Shown in pieces: positions 11,958 through 23,370 of a stretch of DNA of 64,000 nucleotides. Under the pieces are notes generated by a model that saw only the letters and a program-made list of their open reading frames with translations, did no database searches and had not been told where the DNA came from. Location of the stretch: positions 3,782,001 through 3,846,000 of the forward strand of contig JAQOTA010000052.1 in assembly GCA_029532415.1 (NCBI GenBank). The letters run 5' to 3'. The position numbers and the translations under genes were made by a program. The DNA comes from Marasmius tenuissimus (lineage: Eukaryota > Basidiomycota > Agaricomycetes > Agaricales > Marasmiaceae). Every line of letters starts with the position of its first letter. Position 1 is the stretch's first letter.

Positions 11958-13359
11958 ATAGTGACATAGGGTGGTAGGTAGATAATGGCGGCCTGTATCG
12001 AGCAGAGACGAGAGGATATCAACATCGAAAGGTGGTTAAATGTACATTGTATTTTGCAATATAGGATATTTATGTTGTTGACTCGCTTTGCACTGGGAGG
12101 CGACTGTTTGTTTTGTCACAGATTTCAAAGCCTTGAGTCTCATAACAAAAGACACTCTTTCAGTGACCAGATACGTTTATAAGTCGGGCCAGCCAATCGG
12201 ATAACTTTGATTGTTTTTCAATGACAAGAGATGTATTCAGAGGCCCAAAATTTCCGATTACTATGGAAACTTGCATTTTCTCGACCAACTTTTATTACAA
12301 ATTCACGAGGTCGTTCTGGATGTGCTTCGTCTCTTGCACGACTTTTTCTTGCCTTAGACTCCGACTAGGCCTAAATTCAGTCAAGAGTGCGACTACGAGT
12401 CCGAACCGATCTCAAGCAGGGAGGATAATGGCATCAGGATTCGCAAATGTGCAGAGTTGAGAAAGTTGTATACCGGCACAAACGGTACATTTAACACCGA
12501 TGTAACGGACTGACAACTGCCATGACCAAGACCACCTCCCCAAAATATCTCAAGACGGACGCAGCCTACCGGGCAGAAATACGGGTGCTCGTGATAAAAC
12601 AGACCTCGAACCTGCTTTTACACCAACAGGCGCCTGGCCTAACCCTGGGTCTGGCAACATATTCGACGACGACAAGGAGGAACTGGTGGCGTGCAGCACT
12701 GGTGAGATCCGCCGTAGAGGCTCGAGCCCAATATCTCTCGCCGGAACTCAGAAATCGCGACCACCCCCCGAACGCAACGAGAGGAAGGTATTCAATGACT
12801 ATGAAAGGTAACTAACTTCCACGAGTAATTCCGGAGTCCGAGGCAAGAGAGAATCTGAGGTTGTCCGTCCTAAATCCCTCAATTATAACTTTCCAGGAAA
12901 TGCAAACCGAGGACTCGGAATGTTGGGCTAAACAAGAACCAACTCGAACCCAAGCGCTGCGTAACGAGTACACCCAGCCAGACGATCCCCATTTGTGCGG
13001 CCGCGCAGTGCTCAAAAGGGCCCACTGCCAAACCCAACCAGTGCCCAATACTACCCATCCAACTCATATCAGAAGAATACAACAGCTCTTCCATTCTCTC
13101 ATAAGGCTCTAATCATAGCATCACCTCAGGGCCCCAGGGGGGCCCCACGGGGACATCAACTGTCCGTGAGTTCTGCCGCCGACTCTTTCCCAACCGTCCT
13201 CAATGACTCACTGGGTTACCTGTTTTATGCAGTCAATGGCGTTGCATACGGGATAGGACAAGGCTTTACAAGAGTCGCAGCGCACGAACATGCCGCCGGC
13301 GCTGCCCTGAAATTCATTGGCCGAACTCAATACTTTTCATACCCCGGTACCAAAATTGA
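11958..13359. other. Intergenic, no supported gene
   Basis: The 3' flank of DUF6534 copy 2 (11960-12190) resembles 8227-8500. Open frames at 12522-12815 and 12995-13399 have no recognisable domain. A GC-rich near-palindrome (GGGGCCCCA-like) lies near 13120-13150. Confidence 0.45.
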
Positions 13360-16300
13360 TGGAAATCATCGAGTATACAAGGATCATTTTAATCCATGAG
13401 TACGACTCATCCAACATGCAGCTAGGTTGCAGTGATAGTAATATAACTAAATCGGCGTGCGCAGGTACTTACAACAGACTCCAAAGGCGCAACATAGTTA
13501 AAAGGATAGACCTGGATTACGTCTAGTAGAACCACTATCTAGGGTAAACCAACAGAACGACCTTCACCAGGGCAAAAATAATGGTAGATGGAGCCTCCAC
13601 CCCTACAAAGCAACCCAACCCCACCTCCCATTGCCTCATCGTCAGATACCAAGTTCAATACGAAGGTAATCCTAGTACCCTCCGTTTGCAAATTGTAAAT
13701 GGAACCAAGCCCCATGCCTCCGTAAGCATCCCAGAGCTCTCTCTCTCAGACTAAACGGAGAATAAGACCGAGGTGTGAGGCTGGAGACGCCGTCGGGTGG
13801 AGGATAGTACACATTGTTTTTGTTGTCTGGGTAGATGGAGACCTGCTTCGGCAGGGTGAGAAGCGTCGATTCAATAGTGTGCGGTAGAACGAAAGTACAA
13901 CAAGATCTGGTAGAGAAAGAGCGTTAGCAAACCGCCTCCCCGAGGCTCGTGAATCGACCCTCGCTCTCGTTGAGCGAGGGGGGATTGGTGTACTTCCCGC
14001 TCGTCGTGGGAGGTTGGTCCATCTGGCATTTAGCTCCCAGACTCGGCGACCGAGAGACGCACTACAGGTGGCCCCTCGGAGTTGATAGCACTCTCCGAGG
14101 CTATCTAGGTCCATAGATGTCCGGATATACGTTGGGTAATGGAGACTGGAGCAATCATGCACTGTCCGTAGTCGAGGGGGGTTCACATAATGTCGCGTTG
14201 GAACCATCGCGGGAGAAAGGTGAAGCATAAGCATTCATAAATCCAACGTAGGAGCTTCAGCAGAGCCCACCACCAAGCGCCTCTCCACCCAACGAGCGCC
14301 TAATCATATCCATCGACCCCATCCTCCACCAACGTTCCCAAGAGCTCGAGTATCGGGTGCTCGTTGGGACCCTAGCCTCTACGCTGCTTTTGCAATAAAG
14401 AGCGCTGGGTTAGGCTTCACCCTCGGGAAGATATTCGAGGCGGAACAATTGACTGAGGTGGCTGTGCAGGGGGACGTGTACGAAGTGGCAAAGAGATATT
14501 GCGACTGGAGGTGGGGATGGAAAATTCGACGAGTGAGAGGACAGGTACGAGCCCTCGCTTGAGCTGGTGTACGCAAAGGCCCTTGCCTTGAGGTTGTTCC
14601 CGAAGCTGCCCAAATGTTCAGTTTGAACCATCCTCTCGTCTGACCGAGTACCGCGGCTCATCCTCATGCGTGAACGACAGCGAGCATTGCGAGAGCCGGA
14701 ACACCTTGAGTATCCTCCGAAGCAATGATTGGCCATATTTTCGGACGGCGGTCCGCAGTTAGGATCGAGGCAGTCAGGAAGGGTTGCGATTCCGGTTGCT
14801 CGAATAAAGCACCTAATGTGTGCTAATCTTTTGGAGGCTAGAGGAGGCGGAAGGCTGTCGAGGCCCAGCCGTGAGTGCGTAGTTTTCTGGGTATCGCGAG
14901 CATCCACATGTAAGTCTATTCGCCGTCTGGTACTGGGTATTCGTTCGAGTAAGCTAACAATCGTAGGGAAGTGCCCAGCAGCCATGAATACAGCCTCTAT
15001 TCATGGCTGTGAGTTTCATCATATCTATATAACCATGTAGGCGACGTACTTTTTAGCTGGAATAGGCTCATGCTCGCTTCTCGTTCTGTGTCGTCGCCAT
15101 CCTCTAGCTTACTATGATGCTAGGCCAAGCTACTGATGCGTGCCGTGGACTGTCGTATTCATGCTGGTGTGTTCGAAACATTAGAATGAGAATAAGTGCC
15201 AGAAAATAGTGCGAGAAAGGAAGGACACAAGACGATGGAAGAATAACATTCAGAATAGCACTCACCAGCACTGGAGACGCATATCCATCGACTGAAGCAC
15301 TGACACGCCCTTCTCCGACCACCTAAACCTTGCAGCCATTGGTGTTAATCCCTCTATTTTTGACGCGCGTAGGCTCAATCGTTGCAGCCCCGACTCCATC
15401 GATCATCAATGCCAATTTGAGCGTCTTGCAGAGGTTGATAAACGACGCCGCTGGAAACGAGCTTCGCGCCTTCTGACATGAATCAAATTACATCCGTAGA
15501 GTCGAGTGTTTCTGAAGAGAATCACCATTGTGAGTCGGAAGGGAAGAGCACAAGCGAGATATGCGAGTTTTGCGCACCATATCAGAGGGATATTCGGGAA
15601 AAATGCAGCTTCGCGGTCCATATGAATCTTCAAGCTTCAGGCCTGAAAGAGCATCATTCTCCTGGCTCTTGTTACGAGAATGTAGATTTTGAATGGCGAG
15701 AACGGAAATTTGAGAGGGCCTGGGTAAACGTATGATGGTGGTCGTATTGGAGGAGAGACTGTCACGCTTTGTCACACCTCTTCCTTTTGCTTATCTTGCC
15801 GCCATCACATCCTCTGAAAAGACCCCATTTTCGGGGGCCATGCATAGCGACGTACCGGTGCCCCTCGAGCTGGCAGATGCTATCCTCAAATACTGTGAAA
15901 AGCAAACCCTTCTGGCCTGCTCTCTCGTTTGCAAAGCATGGTTGCCCCTTTGCCGACCCCGGATATTCAAACGTGTCACGTTTAACATGAGACGTCGAGA
16001 TAGTCGAAAGAGATGCAGGGAGCTAGTCAGGATGGAAGCTATCGCAGTATATATCCGAAGCCTCTCCCTCTCTCTTAGTCTGCTGGAGGACGTCGAGGAA
16101 GATTCGGATGAGGAGACTAGCGACAACAAGGAGAACGACCATACTATCCAAAGCTTGGATATCATGATGCGGGATCTCAGTCAGCTCAAAGGCAGTCTGA
16201 AATCTTTGCAAGCTTTGACCATCACAAGCAACGAATTTGAATTTGAGGACTGTCTACTGTGCGACGAATCTCTGGTTGATTTTCTAAAACCCTTGCGACG

Positions 16301-17600
16301 CTACCCAATCGTACCACGCCTCCTCTCTATCTTCGCAGACATTGTCGACCTCAGCCTTGTTCTGGAATCCGAAGACCTTGAATCAGTCCTCACTTTTATC
16401 TGCTCCTTTCCGCAGTTGCGAGTCCTCAGAACCAACACATACCATTTCGCGACTTATCGTCAGCAACTTCCCCTTCCGACATGTGTCCTTCCACTCACAC
16501 TAAGATCATTTCACCTCGAAGCAAATGATGGCGATGGGGAATCTACTCCCGATTTCTATCATTGGGTTTCAACCCACCCTCTTCGGCAAATCGTGCTCTT
16601 CTCCATTACCAACTTTTACGACCAGTCGGATCGGTTTTCACCATCTCTTGAACCTTATATGACGGGCCTCTGCAGTGAGACAAAATCACTACACCTGTCC
16701 TTTGATCTTCAAGAGATCGATATCCAAGCTTCGTCAGGTGAGAAACTCACAGCACAAGCTCAGAATTACATACATTCCAACTCAACGGAGACTACTTGGT
16801 TAACGACAGTACCCCACAATCTAAAACTCTTGAAATCGTTGGAGCGGATCATCTTTACTCTTCACGGCATCGACAGCAGCTTATTAACTGGCGTAGCGCC
16901 CATCATACTATCAAAACTGCTCCAAATGCTCACCACAATTACATCCCCACACTTCCGCACTGTCGTTTTTCATCTCATGGGCGACTCCATCCCATGGAAC
17001 CAAACAGATTCAAATGCAGTGCTCCCAATGTTCAATTTGAACGACGAGTGGAACAGAATAGACGACCTTCTGTCCACGGAGAAGTTCACTATGTGTGCCG
17101 TCGAGCTCGTCGTTCCTTCTGTGACAAGTGAAGGTGACCTCATCACCTCTGGACGGAAGGTGTTTCCCAAGGCGGATCGTAAAGGAAGGTTCTCTATGAT
17201 CAGAGCGCCGTTCATAACTATGGATGCTCTTAGCAACAAAAATTACGACTATGATTCCTATGCCAAAAGGGAAATGGAATGGGTTTGCAACCGACAATTC
17301 TAGATTGGACCGGGTCGTATTCAACGAACGAACTTTCGTAAGTTTCTCCGTGCGTTTTCTCGCTCCATCCAACGAGGACTGAAGACTGATGATGGGTATG
17401 CAGGCCGAAACTCAGGCGCTACAAAAAGTCGGATGCTAGAGGCTAGAGTATCCATCCTGTTGCCACTTTTGTAAACTTCCAAACGAGCACCATGTAGCCT
17501 TTTGAATCTAAAGCTTCTCGGCCTTCATTTTCTGAACATTCATAAACAAGATGTGCGGACTCACATTTTCTCGCCCGTACTCTCAGTCCTATAATCAGAC
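13360..17600. repeat. Segmental duplication R2, copy A (with intact F-box gene)
   Basis: About 4.2 kb matching 40670-46890 in the same orientation along its whole length. The match runs from the CCAAAGGCGCAAC landmark (13480 and 40790) through the F-box gene to about 300 bp past its stop. The second copy is longer only because of two transposons. The upstream part (13540-15100) has several open frames on the minus strand (for example 13746-14234 and 14410-14985), but their frames are not preserved in the other copy. I regard it as non-coding or decayed. Confidence 0.85.
15840..17303 (+). CDS. F-box protein, intact copy
   Basis: Single-exon gene for a 487-aa F-box protein, likely the substrate-binding subunit of an SCF ubiquitin ligase. 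The F-box is at residues 5-50: VPVPLELADAILKYC, then LLACSLVCKAWLPLCRPRIF. After it come an acidic stretch (residues about 90-105, rich in Glu and Asp) and leucine-rich segments such as LSLVLESEDLESVLTFI and LRSFHLEANDGDG, as usual for agaricomycete F-box proteins. Start chosen at 15840 because the F-box then begins at residue 5. The frame is open to an upstream ATG at 15732, but those 36 extra residues look like leader. A broken paralog lies at 43128-46540 in the second R2 copy. Its TGTCACACCTCTTCCTT-type upstream block is also present in R1. Target unknown. Confidence 0.85.
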   Translation: MHSDVPVPLELADAILKYCEKQTLLACSLVCKAWLPLCRPRIFKRVTFNMRRRDSRKRCRELVRMEAIAVYIRSLSLSLSLLEDVEEDSDEETSDNKENDHTIQSLDIMMRDLSQLKGSLKSLQALTITSNEFEFEDCLLCDESLVDFLKPLRRYPIVPRLLSIFADIVDLSLVLESEDLESVLTFICSFPQLRVLRTNTYHFATYRQQLPLPTCVLPLTLRSFHLEANDGDGESTPDFYHWVSTHPLRQIVLFSITNFYDQSDRFSPSLEPYMTGLCSETKSLHLSFDLQEIDIQASSGEKLTAQAQNYIHSNSTETTWLTTVPHNLKLLKSLERIIFTLHGIDSSLLTGVAPIILSKLLQMLTTITSPHFRTVVFHLMGDSIPWNQTDSNAVLPMFNLNDEWNRIDDLLSTEKFTMCAVELVVPSVTSEGDLITSGRKVFPKADRKGRFSMIRAPFITMDALSNKNYDYDSYAKREMEWVCNRQF

Positions 17601-17999
17601 TGCAATACAGATTGACAGGCTATCGACACTTGCTTTTGCAATCCAAGCAATCCGTGAAATAGTATCATTCTTTCCTGCCGCTCAAACAGTTATGAAATCC
17701 TTCCCTAGACTTTAACGAAGAAGCCAGACGTATGATTCCCTATACGCCTGCATCAGCTGTGTCGATAGCGAGACGGGATATTCAGGAAGAGCGGTTGTTA
17801 TGTTTGAACCAAGGGTACGTCCTGATCCCCACCTGCTTTGTTTTTTGTCAGATTCCAGCTCATTTTTCGACTGTACAGCTCCTTGCAACGCCGCCTCAGT
17901 CGGCTCTTGCGCTCTCAGCGTGCCATTCGTGACTGAATGTCAGCCCTCTTCCCTAGGCCAACTCTTCGTGAAACATCACATCCCCCGAGCTCGGTTTTT
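17601..17999. other. Intergenic, nothing recognised
   Basis: Pyrimidine-rich stretch between R2 and R3. No gene or motif could be supported. Confidence 0.4.
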
Positions 18000-19175
18000 T
18001 CGAACACTTTCGATTCACCTTCACCCCCAAACCTCGTTCTTATTCCTTCTCGTCCCTTCCCGTATACCTTCCCCCATCTCTCGACCCATTCGTACCGCCA
18101 CGAACTCAGTCAATCGACGAGCATTGAGAGTGGGGCGTGGCGAATCGGATCGTCGCGAGGTCTCCTCATACCGACAATATTGGTGGTCGGCAAGATATAG
18201 ATACTCTCTCCGATTCTGTTTGTGTTTGAGGTTTCTCGCACCCCACGGGCGTTTATGGTGTTGCGAGGCAAGGCACAAAAACTTGGCCGATGTGGGGCCC
18301 GGGACAAAGGTTTGGAGGGGATCTTGTCCGTCATTGATCATTGCTACGGCACCCTTTACTGTTCTGTTCGCTCGCCTGACTGTTCAAATTATCGTCTACT
18401 GACCTATGAAAGCCACTTACCCTTGGCTTGTCGTCATTTCTCCTTTACTTTTACCTTCAGTAACTAGGATTCTGAAAACCAAACTACGTACATTAACGGA
18501 GAGGGACTTAAAGCACATATACTTTCTCTCCCTTCTCTTGCTTCCACGTAGCTTGGTCTCTTTGTGGATAGGAACTTAAATGGCAATTTCATTCCTTCAA
18601 GTCCTTGGACAAATGGCCTCTGTTCGTTAGAATCGCGCAATCTTTCCACTCTTTGGCGCGTCTGCCGTCAGGTTATTTCCCTCGTCGTGACCAAAGAATG
18701 TACGGCAAACAAAACAAGCAATCTTTCATGCTCCCCGAGTCATTGCAGTCCATCGTGGGACCCGCTGGACTTGCGAGAACCTGGATTACTCGCAGAAAGT
18801 CGTGTAACACTGGGTGCAAGAACGCGTAAGTTTTTGGAGCAATGAAGGATTTATGCAGAAACTTATGTTGGGAGAATTTATCAGAATTCTCATGGCCTAT
18901 GTCATATTTATTCGACCCAAACTCGATCCAAACGGGAGAGAAATGTGATCTAAATGCCGAATCTGACATTTCCATCGCATTTCTACCCTTTTCCGGGATC
19001 GAGTACTTCCATCCTTTGTCCCAGTACTTACGCTAAGATCTCCCCACATATATTTCAACGTCAATCTCGCATATCTCCCAAGACTTATGGAATTCTGCAC
19101 CCAGTGTAACGAAGGATTATTTAAAAATAGTAAGCAAACCGATATATACCACTAAATCAATGAGACGAAAAAAAA
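18000..19175. repeat. Dispersed repeat R3, copy A
   Basis: Matches 30650-31630 in the same orientation. The best block runs from GTGGTCGGCAAGATATAGAT (18182 and 30920) to the ATATATACCACTAAATC end (about 19142 and 31594). Copy A is longer mainly because a 299-bp element (18808-19106) is inserted near its end. Open frames in the two copies are not collinear, so no protein is called. The repeat abuts R1 copy B directly. Confidence 0.75.
18808..19106. mobile_element. CACTA-like non-autonomous element, 299 bp
   Basis: Terminal inverted repeats CACTGGGTGCA and TGCACCCAGTG, with imperfect extension inward, are bounded by a TAA on each side (18805-18807 and 19107-19109). The R3 copy at about 31555-31570 has the uninterrupted equivalent site (GTGTGACAAAG), showing an insertion with a 3-bp target duplication. 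CACT-type ends and a 3-bp duplication are the hallmarks of the CACTA/EnSpm superfamily. No transposase could fit, so it is a MITE. Confidence 0.75.
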
Positions 19176-21494
19176 GTGCAGCAAGAAGGGAAGAGAAAGA
19201 GCGACAGGCGTGTCGAAGGAAATCTGTACATGTTCGGGGAAACCATAGGTAGCGGTCCAGAGTTGACCTGAGAAGGGGCCTCGATCCACTCCAAGGATAG
19301 CTGCAAATCATCGAGGAAACAGATAGAATTTGACGACTCCTTTGCCCGTGGAGATATGTAGTAATACGGCCGGCCTCGAAAGTTCCACAGTGAACTACTG
19401 GAGTAAGGTCGCGTTGCTGGAGAACGAGACTGGAAAAGCTAAGAGCTGGAAAGATGCAGGTAACGCGGCCGACCCAAAGGAACGGAGTAACATGGTCCCA
19501 CCGCCAAACTCATCCTCCAACCAACGAGCGCCTAAACGTATCCTTCCTTCACATCCTCCGCCAACCTGTCCAGCCGCCACTTTACTGAATGCTCGACAAT
19601 ACCCCGACCTGTGCCCTGCTTTTGTACTCAAGAGCGCCCGGACAGGCTTCATATCGGAAGAGATATGCGAGGCGGGAGATCCGCTGAGGTGGCTGTGCAA
19701 GAACTGACGGCGAGGAAATGTGGGTGGCCAAAGAGGTTGTCTGACTGGAGAGTGAACGACAGGCGAGCGACATGGCGTAGCGAGGTGATTGTCCGAAAGG
19801 ACATTTACCATGAGCTCTGGCAGTACGGCTTCTCCAGCGATAGTAAGGTCGAACCAGAGGGAGCCTGCGGTGATTTGGGAGGGTAGTCGAGGAGTGCTAT
19901 TTGAGACTTGTAAGGCCAAAAAAACGAAATCACGTCGGTTTTTTGAGCGGTGAGTCGAGAGTGACGTTAGGTAGTAAGCCGTGCGGTAGTGCAGAGCCTA
20001 CTGCGTTCCTTTCTCTTCCGGTACTGGAAGAGAAGTAAGCATCAGCATCTGGTAAGACAGAGTATCCGAAGGAGAAGCAAGGGAATGACAGAAGTATAGG
20101 GTAAAGGGAGAAAGATCGGAACAGCACTCACCGGTGGCACCGATCCAATAGCTGGTATTTCAACATCTGACGATAAATGAGAGAGCCGAGGCAACAGTTT
20201 TCTGAAGACTGCGTGGCTCTGTGCATATCAGGATTTCAAAACCTTCTCGTGGAAAGGAGATGGTGGATTCCACCCAGAATTCGCCAGTACACGTATAGAG
20301 AATAAGTGGTTGGTCGTCTTTCTTAGAGGAAACACGAGCTATATCAGTAAGATACAAGGTTCTATTTCGGTCGATAACTCACCAAACTTCGCTGACCAAC
20401 AGGTTGTCTCCTGCTCGGGCCTTCTTCCTCCGTTTCCAGATCTCATAGCTGCTGAAGCCTGCTGAAACCAAGCAGAGCGCCAACGATTCTGAAAGGAGCA
20501 TGATAGTCGGTATGGAGGATTGCAAATCAATCAAGACCGCTATGTACCTCGCAGTGGAAGCGGTAGAGGACGTTGGGCGAAGCTGAAGTGACGCTGGTAT
20601 GCTACTGAGAAGCAAGATTGGGTTCAGCTTCACGTCGTACGTAGTGCGAAGAAAAACGCACTGTCTTTCCCTTCCTAGTATTTTCGTATCAGGTTGCTAT
20701 TGTTTGTCGTTCAACTGAACATCTGTAGATTTCATGGCCCAACGCGTAAGCAACGAGCTAGCCAAGGGTTAGAGTAGCAATATATAGCACCTTGAATAAG
20801 AAATGAAGGGAAATGAGCACATTGGAAGGCGGTTGTACGCTAGATATGGTGGTAGCAGACAAGGGGAGGATGTCACATTCTGTCACAACTCGGTTACGTC
20901 TCTTCCTTCCGTAACACCATCGTCCATGCTCTGGCTCGAGCACTTAGCATTTTTGACCACTTTTTGTCTCGTCATTTTTCTGGTCTCTGGTCTAATCGAA
21001 AGCAGCTTGTGTAATCATGGCGACGAGAGTCGAAAATGAGCAACATCCTCGCTTCCTCCCGTTGGGCCAACACGTCGCTCGATGTTTCTCAGTCGGCTTC
21101 TTATACTCTCTGTAGGCTGTAGCACCTCGGGTGTCAATCTGTCTCGAGCTTACAATAACTTGGAACTGGAAAAAAAAAACAGCTATACCGACGATATCGT
21201 CTCACACTCTATCGCCGCGATTGTTATTTGTTACTTTCCCCTCTTCCCACCGACCCAAAACTACATCGAGGATTCTTGAATCCTCCAAGTTGAAGGAGTC
21301 CCGCCGGATCTCATCAACTTGCCGCAATGAAGTCCTCCTTGGACCCTGGAACATAATCAACGCAGGCACAAGAGAGCTTGATCTTCCTCCTACTTTCAGT
21401 CTCCACAGGAGCCTGGAAATCACCCTCGTATTCTTAACATCATGAATCAGACACTCGCGGCTGACTTTAGTCCTGTCACCGTAGTACATTAGTA
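19176..21494. repeat. Dispersed repeat R1, copy B
   Basis: Same-orientation copy of 2655-4924. It has a private insertion of about 250 bp at roughly 19920-20280. It ends in a 40-bp segment (21455-21494) that is the reverse complement of the matching end of copy A. The next bases are DUF726-derived coding sequence, so the repeat appears to have removed or replaced the 5' part of that gene. Minus-strand open frame 19395-19919 is shared only partly with copy A and is not called. Confidence 0.8.
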
Positions 21495-23370
21495 TGACAG
21501 CCTTGCAATGGCCCATCAGTACGTCTATGCCGTTTCCTCCCGTAGTCCGCTACTCAGTTCTAACGAAGCTCGGGTATTTCATCGATAACCCCTGGAACAA
21601 CAGGCTGGGCCGAGCCATAGCGGCTGGTAGCGTCCTCGCCGACGTTCTCCTCCACCGGAATCTCGGTGTCCGACCTGTGACACTTATAGGATTCTCCCTC
21701 GGTGCCCAAATTATCTATTACGCTCTCCTCCAACTCGCCAAACACAAGGCGCATGGTATCGTCCTTGAAGATGTCTTCCTGATGGGTGTCACTATCTCAG
21801 TCTCGCGAAGATGTGAAATGAAACGAGGAGTGTGGTATCGGGACGATATGTTAACGCGTATGCGAGGAACGATTGGGTTTTGAACTACCTCTTCCGTGCG
21901 ACGAGTGGTGGTGTCGGGACTGTTGCCGGGCTGAGGCCCATCGAAGGCGTTAGTGGCTTGGAGAATGTGGATGTGAAGGATAAGATTGCGGGGCATATGA
22001 GCTACAGGACGTTCATACCGTTGATCTTGGATCAGCTTGGGTTCCCGGTGTTTGCGGATTACCTCGATGAGCCTGAGGTGCATCATCTGTAGAGTCATCT
22101 ACTTGGTTCAGCCGCTCATGGTCTGTTTTTTTCGTGTAGGATCCGGACTTTGAAGGTGACCACGTAGTCGTGCAGGAGAAAGAAGAGCAAACTAAGAAGG
22201 GGTGGTTTTCTAGAAGAAGAAACCTTCTCCACCTCAAAACGTGCAGCGACCGCCGTCAACGTCCAGCTTTTCATTCAACAAGAAACAACCATCAGATGGG
22301 AGGAACAGCCTTGACACCGTCGTCGATGAAGGTCTGCCACCTCGAGTTGATAGCCCTGCCAGCCTCTCGTCTTCTGATGGAACACAAACACCATCCGAGA
22401 CTGAACCCGCAGCTACCATTCCAAAACATGCAGGATTCAATTTCTCTGCCATGAGGGATGTGATTAGAGACTATGGAAGGTACCCCGAGGAGCTGAAAAT
22501 GCCCATACTGACTACTGCTTCCGGTCCCAGTCAGATTCCTTCAATAGCCGCGATCCACGTTCCTCCGCCCACGAATCGGTCAGAATCTGTGCCGATACGT
22601 CGCCATCCTACACCACCGTCTCCTCGAACGCAGTCTGTCTCTGGGGAGGTATTGTTGGTGCCCCTGCGGGGGATCCTTCTACCTCTGCAATGACATCGTC
22701 GATGAGGTCCATGTCATTCTCTGAAAATTTTGACCGTGACGAGGAAGAGGAAGAAGACGATGTCGGATCTCCTCCACCTCCGCTTCTTCCGTAGAAGAAT
22801 GTTTTGCTTTCGGCATCAACCTCGTTTTCGCGATCTCCTGGTACATTACCAGCCATCGGTTATCAACCTTCGCCCGCGTTGTCATTTGGAGGTAGGGATG
22901 GATCTATGTGGTCGTCTGGTCCTTCTACTTCGATGGTTCAGTCGCCATTGGGTACAAATGCGGATGCGGGAATGGGCTTCGATTTGGATACAGGTCTTGG
23001 CTACAGCAACTCCTCATTCTCCGCCAGAACACCTGGTTCAATGGATACCGGGTTGTCCTTTGGTGGTGCAGATGGCTCTATCACATCACCGTCTACTCAT
23101 AATCCTTTTTCCTCAAGTTCGACAAGACTACCAAGGGCGATGGATACTGGGTTGTCTTTTGGTGGTTCCGATGGTTCGGTAACTTCCCCGCCCTTGAGTG
23201 ATCCTTTCACTTCGGGGCTATCTTTCGGTGGTGCGGATGGGTCCATAACGAGTTCATTCAGGGGAGCTGGGTCAGGATCGAAGCTTACTGATCCGTGTAC
23301 GATACCTAGCGACGTTGGTGCGGGAAAGAAGAAGTCGTCTGGGAATTCAAGTTACGATTCAAATCCTTGA
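21494..23370 (+). pseudogene. DUF726 (TMCO4-like) gene, 5'-truncated and frameshifted
   Basis: Remnant of a DUF726 membrane protein with an alpha/beta-hydrolase-like core. Recognisable segments are TLIGFSLGAQIIYYALLQLA (the GFSLG nucleophile elbow), VVSGRYVNAYARNDWVLNYL, GLENVDVKDKIAGHMSYRTF and LDQLGFPVFADYLDEPE. The N-terminal half is missing and replaced by repeat R1. A frame change lies between GVTIS and KM near 21800. A TGA then stands at 21810-21812 where a Trp codon is expected (KM-stop-NETRSVV). Further frame changes occur near 22210 and 22650, and a TAG stands near 22790. An intron-like gap at about 22080-22140 still has good splice sites. The tail has repeated LSFGGADGS-type units (about 22878, 23050, 23150 and 23217). 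Translation of a full protein is not possible. Confidence 0.85.

Noticed and set aside
13746..14234. 162-codon minus-strand open frame.
   Set aside because: Frame and stops differ in the sister copy at 41.0-41.6 kb and no splice structure improves it.
14410..14985. 191-codon minus-strand open frame in R2 copy A.
   Set aside because: The frame is not kept in R2 copy B, composition is Ser/Pro/Arg-rich as expected for a shadow frame, and no domain is visible.
19395..19919. 174-codon minus-strand open frame in R1 copy B.
   Set aside because: In copy A the same stretch is interrupted and frame-shifted; it is repeat sequence, not a gene.
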